64,000 nucleotides of DNA from Acinetobacter zhairuonensis (GCF_022601715.1 NZ_JAKVIM010000010.1:1-64000), one strand, 5' to 3'. Shown: positions 1 through 8,882, counted from the first letter of the stretch. Notes: generated by a model not told the origin, from the letters alone. Made by a program: numbers and translations.

Positions 1-170
1 CAATCAATGAAATATTTTCGATCGATCAATCAGTAAAAATCCACACAAGTTGTTCTTCATAATCTCTTAATGATCTTTCTAATACTTCGTCAGTATTAGA
101 TGCTGGACTTAATAAACTCAACAACTCAGCACTTCGCGCTTCGTTCGTTTCCGTCTATCTCGTCGGTATG
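1..170 (-). other. rRNA operon leader (16S rRNA expected just beyond the window)
   Basis: Read on the minus strand this stretch looks like the transcribed leader ahead of a 16S rRNA gene. It holds TGTGTGG (plus 41-47), the boxC element that follows boxA in gammaproteobacterial rrn leaders, then an AT-rich segment running to the window edge. It contains no plausible ORF and lies directly downstream of a strong rrn-type promoter. The mature 16S sequence itself is not visible, so the call rests on leader motifs and promoter type. Confidence 0.7.
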
Positions 171-176
171 CTGCGT

Positions 177-236
177 ATTCTATACTGATTTATTTCGAGC
201 GCAAGCATATTTTATAAATAATTATATAATATGTCA
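177..236 (-). promoter_or_regulatory. rrn P1-like sigma70 promoter with UP element
   Basis: On the minus strand a -35 TTGCGC (plus 199-204) and a -10 TAGAAT (plus 177-182) are separated by 16 bases. Immediately upstream (plus 207-236) is a run of almost pure A/T, as in an UP element, and downstream of the -10 comes ACGCAGC, a GC-rich discriminator typical of stringently controlled rRNA promoters. Transcription would start near 169-171 and run leftward out of the window. Confidence 0.75.
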
Positions 237-321
237 TCAAGCGATCAATATTTGATCCAATTGAATATTTATAGCACCAAATTTCATTTTGAGGAGTATT
301 TTTTACACATTACCACATAGA

Positions 322-355
322 AAAAGCTCAGCAGATTCTCATTTGCTGAGCTTTT
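322..355 (-). terminator. Intrinsic terminator of the DUF2057 gene
   Basis: A 12-bp perfect stem (AAAAGCTCAGCA with its complement) and a 10-base loop lie just after the stop of the gene ending at 371. It is followed by T-rich sequence on the minus strand. Confidence 0.8.
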
Positions 356-370
356 CATTATAGGAACCTT

Positions 371-1027
371 TTAATTAGCTTGCTCTGCAACCCAACTCAT
401 AAATTTTTGACGTTCAGCTTTATCTGCTTTTTTCCACAACTCAATTAATTGTTTATCAAGTGCACTTGCTTGAGTGCTAACTTCAGCAAGTTGAACAGTA
501 GTTTGTGCCTTGGCATAGACTGCTGGTGGTTGATTTACTGGTGCTTTAACATTTTTTTGGGTTAGGTCGACTGCACCACCGAACATACTGCGACTCAACC
601 AAGGCTTCTGCTCTGTATTTGCACCCGTCTGCTGTACAAGTACTTGCTGTTTCTGATCATAAAGAGCTACTGTTGGTTGTTCCGCGTATTTTTTAGCTTC
701 TTCAAATGTTTTTGGAGCATTGACCAAAGCTAATTTATAAGTTTGATTGTCTTGTAGATTTGGTGTTTTCAGCGTAAGTACACCTGATTTAACAATGTCA
801 TGTTCACCAGACATATGTTCGAAATATTGAATGTAGCGAAGGCTTATACTTGAACTCCCTGCATCCAACTTATAGGCATTGTTTTCTGAACGAAATAAAC
901 CCGTATTCACCTCTTGATCATTTACAGCTAGAATTTTGATTTCTTCTGGTGCTGTAACTGTTACCGCTGAAAATACTGAACCACTTACCATCAATGCCGC
1001 TGCAGCAAAGGTTAAACGTAAAGCCAT
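371..1027 (-). CDS. DUF2057 (YccT/CsgI-like) exported protein
   Basis: A 218-residue protein with a clear N-terminal signal peptide (hydrophobic to about residue 20, AxA-like cleavage near VFSA), so it is predicted periplasmic. The mature part resembles the DUF2057 family: the early segment with EIKILAVNDQEV, then LRYIQYFEH and a strand-rich central part. E. coli YccT/CsgI, in the same family, was reported to restrain curli subunit assembly; whether this protein has that role is unknown. The C-terminal third (about 150-218) is alanine- and glutamine-rich, then helical. It has its own terminator and appears monocistronic. Confidence 0.75.
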   Translation of the reverse strand: MALRLTFAAAALMVSGSVFSAVTVTAPEEIKILAVNDQEVNTGLFRSENNAYKLDAGSSSISLRYIQYFEHMSGEHDIVKSGVLTLKTPNLQDNQTYKLALVNAPKTFEEAKKYAEQPTVALYDQKQQVLVQQTGANTEQKPWLSRSMFGGAVDLTQKNVKAPVNQPPAVYAKAQTTVQLAEVSTQASALDKQLIELWKKADKAERQKFMSWVAEQAN

Positions 1028-1273
1028 TTTGCTTTCTCATCATTCATTGTTAAATTTTAGTTGCACTATGCAAGTTATAAATGACAGTTTTATGACAATG
1101 CCATTTTTGAAAGACAACACCTTTTCAGATTTATTTTTATAAGCTTTTTATACCAACTGGAATAGTCATTTGGTCGATACACAAGGTTCAACGATATGCC
1201 ATATAAACACCAATGGCTTTCTTCTTAACATTAGTCCACAGCCATCACTTGATTGACAACAGTGGACAGATTC

Positions 1274-1867
1274 TTAGTTAAATGTTTTAAAACGCACATT
1301 ATCATCCATATAGGTTTTTTCTCCTGCCGGTGCTTCTATTGAACCTATTACTAATTGTGCACGTAGCTTCCAATGATCTGGAATTGAATAAGTAACTGCA
1401 ACTTCAGCATCAATGACTGGATTATAATGCTGTAAAGATGCGCCAATACTCTTTTCTGCTAAAGCTGTCCACACTGCAAATTGCGCAATAGCTGATGAAT
1501 GTTCAGACCATACAGGGAAATTATCTGCATAAAGAGCAAATTGCTCTTGCAATGATTTCACGGCATCTTGATCTTCATAGAATAGTACTGTCGCATAACC
1601 CGCTGCAAAACTGTCTAATTTCTTACTGGTATTTTCAAATGCTTCCGCTGGAACCATTTTACGTAATGTTTCACGCACGATTTCCCAGAAGTTATGGTGC
1701 GCTTCACCAAATAATGAAACTACTCTCGATGTTTGTGAATTAAAAGCTGATGGGCTTTCTCGTACAGCATCTTTAATTATCTTTTCAACTTCAGCTTGAT
1801 CAAGATTAACATTTTTACCAATTGCATATATTGTACGGCGTTTTTTCATATGATCTAAGAATGCCAT
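1274..1867 (-). CDS. Nitroreductase family protein (Frm2/Hbn1-like), copy 1
   Basis: A 197-residue protein of the small FMN-binding nitroreductase fold. The N-terminal MKKRRTIYAIGK matches the FMN-contacting RRSIRAY-like segment; SPSAFNSQTSRVV and a late YNP segment are also typical of the Frm2/Hbn1 subgroup, which lacks the longer dimer helices of NfsA/NfsB. It should be cytosolic and reduce nitro or quinone compounds with NAD(P)H, but the physiological substrate is unknown. The next gene, 181 bp upstream on the same strand, is a paralogue. The start has AGGAAA-type sequence upstream. Confidence 0.8.
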   Translation of the reverse strand: MAFLDHMKKRRTIYAIGKNVNLDQAEVEKIIKDAVRESPSAFNSQTSRVVSLFGEAHHNFWEIVRETLRKMVPAEAFENTSKKLDSFAAGYATVLFYEDQDAVKSLQEQFALYADNFPVWSEHSSAIAQFAVWTALAEKSIGASLQHYNPVIDAEVAVTYSIPDHWKLRAQLVIGSIEAPAGEKTYMDDNVRFKTFN

Positions 1868-2048
1868 TTTCCTTTCCTCATCATTTTGTTCGTTTAAATA
1901 GAGAGTTATATCTCAATTATCATTGTTATATCTTAAGCAGTTTGTAAACTATAGAAAGCCCTATCATTGTGACAGTCTGTTTTAATTTTAGAACGTTCGC
2001 TATTAATCAATCTTGCAAGCAATACTCTAAGACAAGCCAGTTCCAAAT

Positions 2049-2735
2049 TTATTTTAAGACCATGAACTCTACTTGATTTTTATTAGCTGATCGCTTTTCT
2101 ATATGCTGCTCAACAGAACCAAATACAAGCTGGGTTTGAAGTTTCCATTCAGTGCTTACTTTAAGAAACTGAGCAGTCTTATAATCAATAACGGGATTAT
2201 AATAATTAAAGTTCGCACCTAAGTCGACTTCGGCTAAAGCCGCCCAAACTGCATATTGAGCCATCCCCGAACTCTGTTGCGACCAAAATGGCATTTCTGC
2301 CGAGTCTAATGGTACATTCTTTTGTAAGTTTTTGATCTGTTCTTGATCTTCAAAAAATAAAACAGTTCCATACGCTCCTAGGGATTGCTTAATTTTCATT
2401 GCCGTGACTGGAAAAAACTGTTCTGGAATTTGCTTTTCAAGAATCTCATATACCAGATTCCAAAAGTCGGTATGTGCTTGTGCAAACAAAACAACAATAC
2501 GAGTACTCTGTAAACTCAATGCAGATGGACAACTCAACACAGCAGCGTGAATTAACTCAGTTAAATACGATGGATCATGGCTCGTACGTTTTCCTAATTT
2601 TTGAATGGATTGGCGTTGTTTTAATTGCTCAAGATAACTTACTTCATTAAGGGCAACTTCATTTTTTCTATTAAAAATTAGATCAGGTGTAATTTCAGTT
2701 GTTAGCACTTGGCTAAGTTTATCTAATAGCGCCAT
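2049..2735 (-). CDS. Nitroreductase family protein (Frm2/Hbn1-like), copy 2
   Basis: A 228-residue paralogue of the neighbouring 197-residue nitroreductase, with the same ordered motifs: QRQSIQKLGK near residue 40, CPSALSLQSTRIVVLF, the WSQQSSGMAQYAVWAALAE helix and YNPVIDY. It carries about 30 extra N-terminal residues that are absent from copy 1. The FMN-binding basic segment is altered (KQRQS instead of KKRRT), so the two copies may differ in cofactor affinity or substrate. Probably a cytosolic NAD(P)H-dependent oxidoreductase; substrate unknown. Confidence 0.75.
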   Translation of the reverse strand: MALLDKLSQVLTTEITPDLIFNRKNEVALNEVSYLEQLKQRQSIQKLGKRTSHDPSYLTELIHAAVLSCPSALSLQSTRIVVLFAQAHTDFWNLVYEILEKQIPEQFFPVTAMKIKQSLGAYGTVLFFEDQEQIKNLQKNVPLDSAEMPFWSQQSSGMAQYAVWAALAEVDLGANFNYYNPVIDYKTAQFLKVSTEWKLQTQLVFGSVEQHIEKRSANKNQVEFMVLK

Positions 2736-2866
2736 TATTCCCCCAAGAAAACAAAATATACATATTTTTTTTAAGTATTTTATTCTATCGCTTTAAATAA
2801 CAGAAATAACGATATATTTGAGCTCCACTGTTCTCTTTTAAATCAAATAATTAAACCAAAAAAGAT

Positions 2867-2889
2867 AAACTCCGCAATTTGCGGAGTTT
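2867..2889 (-). terminator. Intrinsic terminator of ftsY
   Basis: AAACTCCGC pairs with GCGGAGTTT, and on the minus strand the hairpin is followed by a T-rich run (ATCTTTTTT). It lies 20 bases past the ftsY stop. Confidence 0.85.
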
Positions 2890-2909
2890 ATGTGAAATAT
2901 ATTACTTTT

Positions 2910-4013
2910 TTACTTTTCAGTTTCAAACAAGGCTGCTACAAATGATTTGGCAGAGAATGGACGTAAATCGTCAATTTTCTCACCAACTCCAATGAAGCGA
3001 ATTGGAACATGGGTACGACTTGCAATATTAAACAGAACGCCGCCTTTAGCAGTTCCATCTAATTTCGTAATCGTAATCCCTGTAAGACCAACAGCCTCAT
3101 CAAACAATTCGACTTGGTTGATCGCATTTTGCCCTGTGCCTGCATCTACTACCAACATAATTTCATGTGGTGCTGTAGCATCAATTTTTTGCATGACACG
3201 CTTCACTTTAGTTAACTCATGCATTAAGTTACTTTTGTTATGTAAACGTCCAGCTGTGTCGGCAATCAGCACATCCACACCTTTTGCACGAGCACTTTCA
3301 AAAGCATCAAAGATTACAGAAGCACTATCCGCACCATGCCCTTGAGCAACAACAGCGATATTATTGCGTTCACCCCAAATTTGTAATTGTTCTGTTGCCG
3401 CAGCACGGAATGTATCACCTGCAGCAAGCATTACTTTTTTGCCTTCACCCTGTAAGCGCTTTGCAAGTTTACCAATGGTTGTCGTTTTACCAACACCGTT
3501 AACACCAACCACCAAAATTACAAATGGACTTTTATTGGGGTCAATATGCAATGGCTTAACACGCGGAGCCAAGATGTCCACCAACTCTTCTTGTAAAGCT
3601 TTATACAAAGAATGTGAATAAATCAAATCACCACGCGCAGTACGCTCAGTTAAATTCGCGATAATCGCTTTAGTCGCATCAACTCCAATGTCAGCCACCA
3701 AAAGTTGTTCTTCAACTTCTTCAAGTAATTCGTCATCGATTTCTTTGCCACCGATCAGGATATTCACCATCCCATCAGCAAAGTTTTTACGGGTTTTGGT
3801 TAAACCTTCCTTCATACGGCTAAAGAAGCCGCCTTTAGACTTTTCAGCAGTCTGCTCATCGGAGGTTTCTGAAACTGAAGCAACGATTTCTTCAGCCTTC
3901 GGCGTCTCGATAATCGGAACATTTACCGCAGGTAAGCTTGGTAAAGTAACGTCATCATCCCCGATATCAGCATCAATCAAAAATTTATTTTGCCCAGTAG
4001 ATTGTTGTTGCAT
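2910..4013 (-). CDS. ftsY: FtsY, signal recognition particle receptor GTPase
   Basis: FtsY docks ribosome-SRP complexes at the inner membrane for co-translational insertion. An acidic, poorly conserved A domain (first ~70 residues) precedes the NG domain. The GTPase motifs are intact: P-loop GVNGVGKTTTIGKLA, the DTAGR G3 motif, TKLDGTAKGG G4, and the C-terminal GVGEKIDDLRPF of FtsY. The reading frame extends upstream to 4061, but the ATG at 4013 has AAAGGA seven bases before it whereas 4061 has no good ribosome site, so a 367-residue protein is preferred. In many gammaproteobacteria ftsY leads an ftsEX operon; here it stands alone, divergent from the M16 peptidase genes. Confidence 0.95.
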   Translation of the reverse strand: MQQQSTGQNKFLIDADIGDDDVTLPSLPAVNVPIIETPKAEEIVASVSETSDEQTAEKSKGGFFSRMKEGLTKTRKNFADGMVNILIGGKEIDDELLEEVEEQLLVADIGVDATKAIIANLTERTARGDLIYSHSLYKALQEELVDILAPRVKPLHIDPNKSPFVILVVGVNGVGKTTTIGKLAKRLQGEGKKVMLAAGDTFRAAATEQLQIWGERNNIAVVAQGHGADSASVIFDAFESARAKGVDVLIADTAGRLHNKSNLMHELTKVKRVMQKIDATAPHEIMLVVDAGTGQNAINQVELFDEAVGLTGITITKLDGTAKGGVLFNIASRTHVPIRFIGVGEKIDDLRPFSAKSFVAALFETEK

Positions 4014-4181
4014 GCCGAATCCTTTGAAAAGCAGCGTGTTAAAAGACAATGATTTTAACATAAAAGATAAGGATTTTCTTTATCTTGCCTGATTACGACT
4101 ATCGACTACAAAAAACAACAGCCTTACCTTGCATTTATGGGTGATTTTTTTGAAAATGATTTTTAAGACCAAGAGTTGTGA

Positions 4182-5573
4182 GTGGCTCAAGTGTTTGGAC
4201 AAAATAAGAATAAATGCCAAGGATTATTAAATATACATCTCAGTATATTCAGCTTCACATGCCTAATATTTTGCACGTCTGCATACGCCAACCCACAACC
4301 AAAGCTCACACATACGACCTTAGAAGCAAAACTAGACAACGGACTAAAAGTCATCATTCGTGAAGATCGTCGTTCTCCGATGGTGATGACTCAAATCTGG
4401 TATACCGTGGGTAGTCGTGATGAATCAGGCAATCTATCTGGCATTTCTCACGTCCTGGAACATATGATGTTCAAGGGCACATCAAAAGTTCCTAATGATG
4501 AGTTTACACGTTTAAGTCGTCTCTATGGTGGCAGTGTAAACGCAGCCACATTCACCAACTACACCAACTATTATCAACTTTACCAAAAGGATTTTTTAGC
4601 ACTTGCTTTAGAACTCGAAGCAGATCGCATGAGCAATTTAGTATTGCGGCAACAAGATTTTGATACTGAAGTAAAAGTAGTCATGGAAGAACGTCTTCAA
4701 AGAATTGATGATAATCCGCGTGCGCTTGCATTTGAACGTTTTAAATGGGTCGCTTACCCAACCAGCCATTATCGACAACCTGTCATCGGTTACATGAAAA
4801 ATTTAAAAGCTCTTGATCTAGAACATTTGAAAAAATGGTATCAAGACTGGTACACCCCCAATAATGCAATTTTAGTGATTGTGGGTGATGTAGAAACAAA
4901 AACTACGCTTGAACTCGTAAAACGATATTTCGCTAAGATTCCAGCAAAACAGACACCAGAAAGAAATGATGTACTTGAATTTTCTCACGTAGGTTATCGG
5001 CAACTGGAAGTTAGATTACCCGTTCAAGTGCCTCATCTATATTTGGCATGGAATGTTCACTCTCTCGCGACTGCACCAAATCTCCAAGATGCCTATACAT
5101 TGGTGATCATGAAAAATATTTTGGATAGCGGTATCACTTCTCGTCTACACAACAATTTAGTACGAAAGCAAAAAATTGCCACTTCAGTGAGTGTTTCCTA
5201 TGATTCCTATAGCCGAGGAGACAATCTTTTTAGCATTTCAGCTTTACCCGTGAATGGTGTGCCACTGCAAGATATTGAAAAAGCATTACTCAGCGAAATA
5301 GAGCAATTAAAAAATACTCCTGTCACTTCAGATGAAATCAATCGAGTTATCACTCGCCATGTTGCAGATTTAATTTATAGTCAGGACGATATTGCTGGAC
5401 AGGCTAGGAGTATTGGAACCTTGGAAGTGAATGGTTTAAGCCATCGTATACTTGATCAGCTCCCGCAACATTATGCAGCAGTTACACCAGAAGATATTCA
5501 ACGCGTAGCGAATACATATTTTAACCGTGACAATAGTAGCAGCATGTACATACTGCCTGAACAAGAAAAATAA
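4182..5573 (+). CDS. M16 family zinc peptidase, catalytic subunit
   Basis: About 463 residues from a GTG start, with a hydrophobic export signal near residues 17-37 (ending SAYA), so predicted periplasmic. The inverted zinc motif HxxEH is present (HVLEH, residues 90-94), and the third zinc ligand lies in the downstream VVMEERLQR helix. Its partner gene starts immediately after the stop and lacks the zinc site, as in bacterial heterodimeric M16B peptidases where one chain is catalytic and the other shapes the cavity. The same arrangement beside ftsY occurs in Pseudomonas. The substrate is unknown; exported peptides or misfolded fragments are the general expectation. No in-frame ATG precedes the signal peptide, so the GTG start is the best available. 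Confidence 0.9.
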   Translation: MAQVFGQNKNKCQGLLNIHLSIFSFTCLIFCTSAYANPQPKLTHTTLEAKLDNGLKVIIREDRRSPMVMTQIWYTVGSRDESGNLSGISHVLEHMMFKGTSKVPNDEFTRLSRLYGGSVNAATFTNYTNYYQLYQKDFLALALELEADRMSNLVLRQQDFDTEVKVVMEERLQRIDDNPRALAFERFKWVAYPTSHYRQPVIGYMKNLKALDLEHLKKWYQDWYTPNNAILVIVGDVETKTTLELVKRYFAKIPAKQTPERNDVLEFSHVGYRQLEVRLPVQVPHLYLAWNVHSLATAPNLQDAYTLVIMKNILDSGITSRLHNNLVRKQKIATSVSVSYDSYSRGDNLFSISALPVNGVPLQDIEKALLSEIEQLKNTPVTSDEINRVITRHVADLIYSQDDIAGQARSIGTLEVNGLSHRILDQLPQHYAAVTPEDIQRVANTYFNRDNSSSMYILPEQEK

Positions 5574-5574
5574 A

Positions 5575-7179
5575 ATGGATAAGGTTATGAAAAAATTTCA
5601 ATTATGCCTCATCACAACACTTGTATTTATTCCAACGAGCCATGCCGAACTTATAGAAAAAACAACAACTGCTTCAACTGAACATTTTAGCTCTATCATT
5701 CATTTAGAAAGCCTTCAGCATATTCAGGAACATCCCAAACTCACTGTCCCACATGTATACGAATTAAATAATAGGTTTCATGTACGATCACTCTTTGTCG
5801 AATCTCCTACACTCCCAATGGTGGATATTCAACTCACCTTTAATGCAGGTTCTGCACGTGATCAGAGCATCGGAACCAATCTTTATGGTCTGTCTAACAT
5901 GGCTGCTCAACTCCTAGATGAAGGCACTGATAACTACTCAGCACAGGAGATTGTTTCAACATTTGAGAGTGTAGGTGCAAAGTTCAGTGCCTCAGCACAT
6001 CGAGATATGTTTATTGTCAAATTAAGAGCTTTATCTGATCCAGCAAAACTCGAACCTGCATTAGATATGCTACTTGAAGTACTCAATCATTCTGCTTTTC
6101 AAAATTCGAGTATCGATCTTGTATTAAGTAATACCGCTGTCGGACAAAAACAATTAAAAGAAAATCCCAGCAGAATGAAAAACATCGTGTTTTATCGCAC
6201 TTTATATGGAAAACATCCGTATGCAGAACCCATTACTGGAACGCAAACCAGCATAAAACGAATTAGTGCTGAAAACTTAGTTGAATTTCGTAAGACATAC
6301 CTCATCCGTCAAAATTTAAATATTGCGATTACAGGTCAATTAAAAGAAAAAGAAGCACTTAAATTAGCTGAAAGAATAGCAGAACATCTACCAGAAGGTG
6401 AAAAAGTGCCCCCTTTGCCTACTCCTGTATTACGTTCAAATTTCAATGTTCGCCACATTCCTTATAAATCGAATCAAGCACATATCATTATGGGAGAAAT
6501 AGCAACAACGCGCGATGATCCTGACTATTTGGCATTACAAGTTGCCAACCGTATTTTTGGCACAGGGGGATTTAATTCAATTTTAAGTCAAGAGCTCCGT
6601 GTGAAACGCGGATTAACTTATGGGGCTTATAGTAGTTTTAGTTTTATGCAGACAGCTGGTCCATTTAGCTTAGGCTATTCTACAGAGCAAAAAAATCTAC
6701 TGGAAAGCATTCAAATCGCACACCAAGCTTTGGTCAATTTTATCCGTTCCCCGATTGATGAAAAGCTACTGCAACAAACCAAGCTCGGCATGTTAAGGGC
6801 TTTTCCAAATAATTACAGGAGTAATGCGGCAATCAATGCTCAACTGGGTTCTATAGGATTTTATGATTTACCTAAAGATTATTTAAATCGTTATAGTGAA
6901 GAACTTAACAAATTAACTGTGCCACAGGTACAAAATGCTATTCGCAAACATTTACATCCAGATCGACTGACCATCATTATTTTTAGTGAAGAGCTAGATA
7001 AAGCAGCGTTGAATCAGATTTTACAAGACAATCTACGCATAAATCAGAATTCAGATGGAATTAAAACTCCAATAGCTTCCAAAACTAGCGAATCATATCA
7101 TCCGCCAAAGGAGGAAGCTCCTTTGCCTGATTCTTTTCAATATGATACGCCCGCATTAATTTCAGATAATGACCTCTAG
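5575..7179 (+). CDS. M16 family peptidase-like protein, non-catalytic subunit
   Basis: An exported M16-fold protein of about 530 residues. Where the partner has HxxEH this one reads SNMAAQLLDEGT, so zinc binding is lost. It keeps the C-domain substrate segment RVKRGLTYGAYS (the R/Y pair that contacts the peptide in the paired chain). The signal peptide MKKFQLCLITTLVF...SHA begins at the ATG at 5587; an ATG at 5575 lies one base after the previous stop, so either start is possible, and a GTG at 5527 would overlap the upstream gene. It is translationally coupled to the catalytic subunit. The final 95 bases overlap a convergent gene on the other strand. Confidence 0.88.
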   Translation: MDKVMKKFQLCLITTLVFIPTSHAELIEKTTTASTEHFSSIIHLESLQHIQEHPKLTVPHVYELNNRFHVRSLFVESPTLPMVDIQLTFNAGSARDQSIGTNLYGLSNMAAQLLDEGTDNYSAQEIVSTFESVGAKFSASAHRDMFIVKLRALSDPAKLEPALDMLLEVLNHSAFQNSSIDLVLSNTAVGQKQLKENPSRMKNIVFYRTLYGKHPYAEPITGTQTSIKRISAENLVEFRKTYLIRQNLNIAITGQLKEKEALKLAERIAEHLPEGEKVPPLPTPVLRSNFNVRHIPYKSNQAHIIMGEIATTRDDPDYLALQVANRIFGTGGFNSILSQELRVKRGLTYGAYSSFSFMQTAGPFSLGYSTEQKNLLESIQIAHQALVNFIRSPIDEKLLQQTKLGMLRAFPNNYRSNAAINAQLGSIGFYDLPKDYLNRYSEELNKLTVPQVQNAIRKHLHPDRLTIIIFSEELDKAALNQILQDNLRINQNSDGIKTPIASKTSESYHPPKEEAPLPDSFQYDTPALISDNDL

Positions 7180-7411
7180 TCATCTTTTGTTTCTGCATTA
7201 ATTGTGCCGCCATATCCTGCGTGGAAGGATAATAGGCTTGCTGTGCGAGTTGACTAACTTGTAGGTATTGATCAGGCGTCACAGGACGGAAAAGTGCGAA
7301 AGTTGCTAAAAAAAGAATTGCAGCAATGATAAGCAAAACCAGGAAATAATAAAAATTCTCTAATTTGATATGACTATAAAATTGAATAACTTTTTGTTTT
7401 GCGCTTTGCAT
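7085..7411 (-). CDS. Small single-pass membrane protein, unknown function
   Basis: 108 residues: a short basic N-terminus, one strong transmembrane helix (about residues 20-41, YYFLVLLIIAAILFLATFAL) and a soluble, glutamine-rich C-terminal region with several YxL and HYLKLMRAYHIEKN segments. No family is recognised. The last 95 bases read antisense through the end of the M16-like gene, which is unusual but the protein looks real: consistent hydrophobic patterning, a clear start and an intergenic region upstream. Likely inner-membrane with the C-terminus in the periplasm. Confidence 0.6.
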   Translation of the reverse strand: MQSAKQKVIQFYSHIKLENFYYFLVLLIIAAILFLATFALFRPVTPDQYLQVSQLAQQAYYPSTQDMAAQLMQKQKMTRGHYLKLMRAYHIEKNQAKELPPLADDMIR

Positions 7412-7512
7412 ACACTACCTCTAATGAACCGGTAGTGTAGGTTGACTCAAGTATAATCTCAAGGTCATTTACCCATTCTCAACCTCAGATGGTCAAAAAT
7501 GGGTATAACGTG

Positions 7513-7875
7513 TTATCCACTGGTGATATTACGAACAACTGCAAAATATAGAATAAATGCAATTAAAGCCAATGCCAAAACAATCGCGAACACCCCCACC
7601 CCGTGTTCAGCATCTGCGGGATGCAAATCTTCATCATCTGCAATACGGCGCAATTCCCCATCATACATTTTATAAAACTCAATGCGCTGTTGTGGCTCAA
7701 GTGTACGTGTAAAGTCGTAAACACGCTTACGTTGTGCCAAACAATAGTCCCCTAAATGAATTTCATTGTGAAAAACAGCTTCATCAAGTTGTTGTCTATG
7801 GTAGTGTGCCAATTCAATGATTTTCTCAGCATTGAGCGGTAATTCAAAAGTGAAGCCATCTATTGTATTTGTCAT
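7513..7875 (-). CDS. Hypothetical C-terminally anchored membrane protein
   Basis: 120 residues: a soluble, histidine-rich helical region with conserved-looking LAQRKRVYDFTRTLEPQQRIEFYKMYDGEL, then one C-terminal transmembrane helix (about 94-115). This is the layout of a tail-anchored cytoplasmic protein. The ribosome site AAGGAGAAT lies before the ATG. No known family is recognised. It lies alone between convergent and divergent neighbours. Confidence 0.65.
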   Translation of the reverse strand: MTNTIDGFTFELPLNAEKIIELAHYHRQQLDEAVFHNEIHLGDYCLAQRKRVYDFTRTLEPQQRIEFYKMYDGELRRIADDEDLHPADAEHGVGVFAIVLALALIAFILYFAVVRNITSG

Positions 7876-8094
7876 ATTATTCTCCTTTTAATTACAGTAT
7901 CCTGTAGATCCATATTAATAAAAAAACTTTTTGACTATTGTTTAATCATGTAACTTGAATTAATACCTATACACCCCATATCTTGTTTGACTTTTCATCC
8001 AATCTGTAATATTAGTTTAATAATACTTAGTTAAATTAGTATCAAGACTATAAAAGTCGAGCTGTGCAATCATAATTACAATAAGGAGTTATCT

Positions 8095-8328
8095 ATGATT
8101 CAACAAATTTCTCATCATGAGTTAGAACATGTGTATGCAAATGCAGTAAACACAATTCAATCGCAAAAAAACTTTGTAGAAGCTGTTCAACAATTGGAAG
8201 AAGTGGCACGTGCAGGCCATGGTAAAGCTGCAATGTTCTTGGCTGAACTTTATTTTCAAGGATTCCGTGTAGAACGTGATTCGCTAAAAGCACAATACTG
8301 GCAGAAAATGGCCACGATGCAAGCATAA
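8095..8328 (+). CDS. Single Sel1-like repeat protein
   Basis: 77 residues with one Sel1/TPR-like unit (about 30-73): AVQQLEEVARAGHGKAAMFLAELYFQG...DSLKAQYWQKMA, which has the spacing of a Sel1 repeat (A-x-W/Y-xx-A-A-x-x-G). No signal peptide, so cytosolic. Such small proteins act as protein-interaction modules. AAGGAG lies six bases before the ATG and a strong terminator follows, so it is a monocistronic unit. The reverse-strand ORF of equal length is a shadow. Confidence 0.75.
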   Translation: MIQQISHHELEHVYANAVNTIQSQKNFVEAVQQLEEVARAGHGKAAMFLAELYFQGFRVERDSLKAQYWQKMATMQA

Positions 8329-8330
8329 TA

Positions 8331-8358
8331 AAACGTCACCTAGGTGGCGTTTTTTTTG
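8331..8358 (+). terminator. Intrinsic terminator of the Sel1-like gene
   Basis: AACGTCACC pairs with GGTGGCGTT around a TA centre (one G-T pair), followed by eight T's. Confidence 0.9.
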
Positions 8359-8440
8359 GCTTAAATTTTATCAACATATTTATTTACGATTTTTCGCAAA
8401 GCTTACACTGAAATTTAACCTGATGCTTTTACAATAACTC

Positions 8441-8839
8441 ATGACTTCACAATGTCTGCCCAATATGAAACAAATTAGTCAATTACAACCGATAGCAAAA
8501 GACTTGTTTTTTAAAATTACCATACTGAAATCCATGATGTACTGCGGTGTGTTATGGGGTCTTTACGATCAAGGCTGGGCTATTATGTCCGATCAAGATG
8601 ATTTTGTTTTTCCTTTCTGGATGAACAGTATACAAGCACATAAATATGCAAAACTACATTGGCCAAGTTACACCCCTCGAAAAATCACCCCTGCCGATTT
8701 TCAAAAGTCTCTTTTGCCAACCCTGACACGATTGAAAGTTATTCCAGCACTTTGCAATTCATCTAGTCAAAAATTCAAGTTAACCACACAGCAAATGCGT
8801 CACTTTTTCTTTGCTGATGTACAGTTGCAACCTGCTTAA
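8441..8839 (+). CDS. DUF2750 family protein
   Basis: 132 residues. The core WGLYDQGWAIMSDQDDFVFPFW followed by A-x-x-YAKLHWP is the signature of DUF2750, small proteins of unknown function that are common in Proteobacteria. Predicted cytosolic. Neither the ATG at 8441 nor the one at 8465 has a strong ribosome site, so the N-terminus is uncertain. The gene has its own terminator. Confidence 0.7.
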   Translation: MTSQCLPNMKQISQLQPIAKDLFFKITILKSMMYCGVLWGLYDQGWAIMSDQDDFVFPFWMNSIQAHKYAKLHWPSYTPRKITPADFQKSLLPTLTRLKVIPALCNSSSQKFKLTTQQMRHFFFADVQLQPA

Positions 8840-8848
8840 AGAAAATCC

Positions 8849-8882
8849 AATTAGGTGTTTACTCTGAACACCTAATTTTTTC
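8849..8882 (+). terminator. Intrinsic terminator after the DUF2750 gene
   Basis: An 11-bp stem AATTAGGTGTT / AACACCTAATT with a seven-base loop, followed by a T run. Confidence 0.88.
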
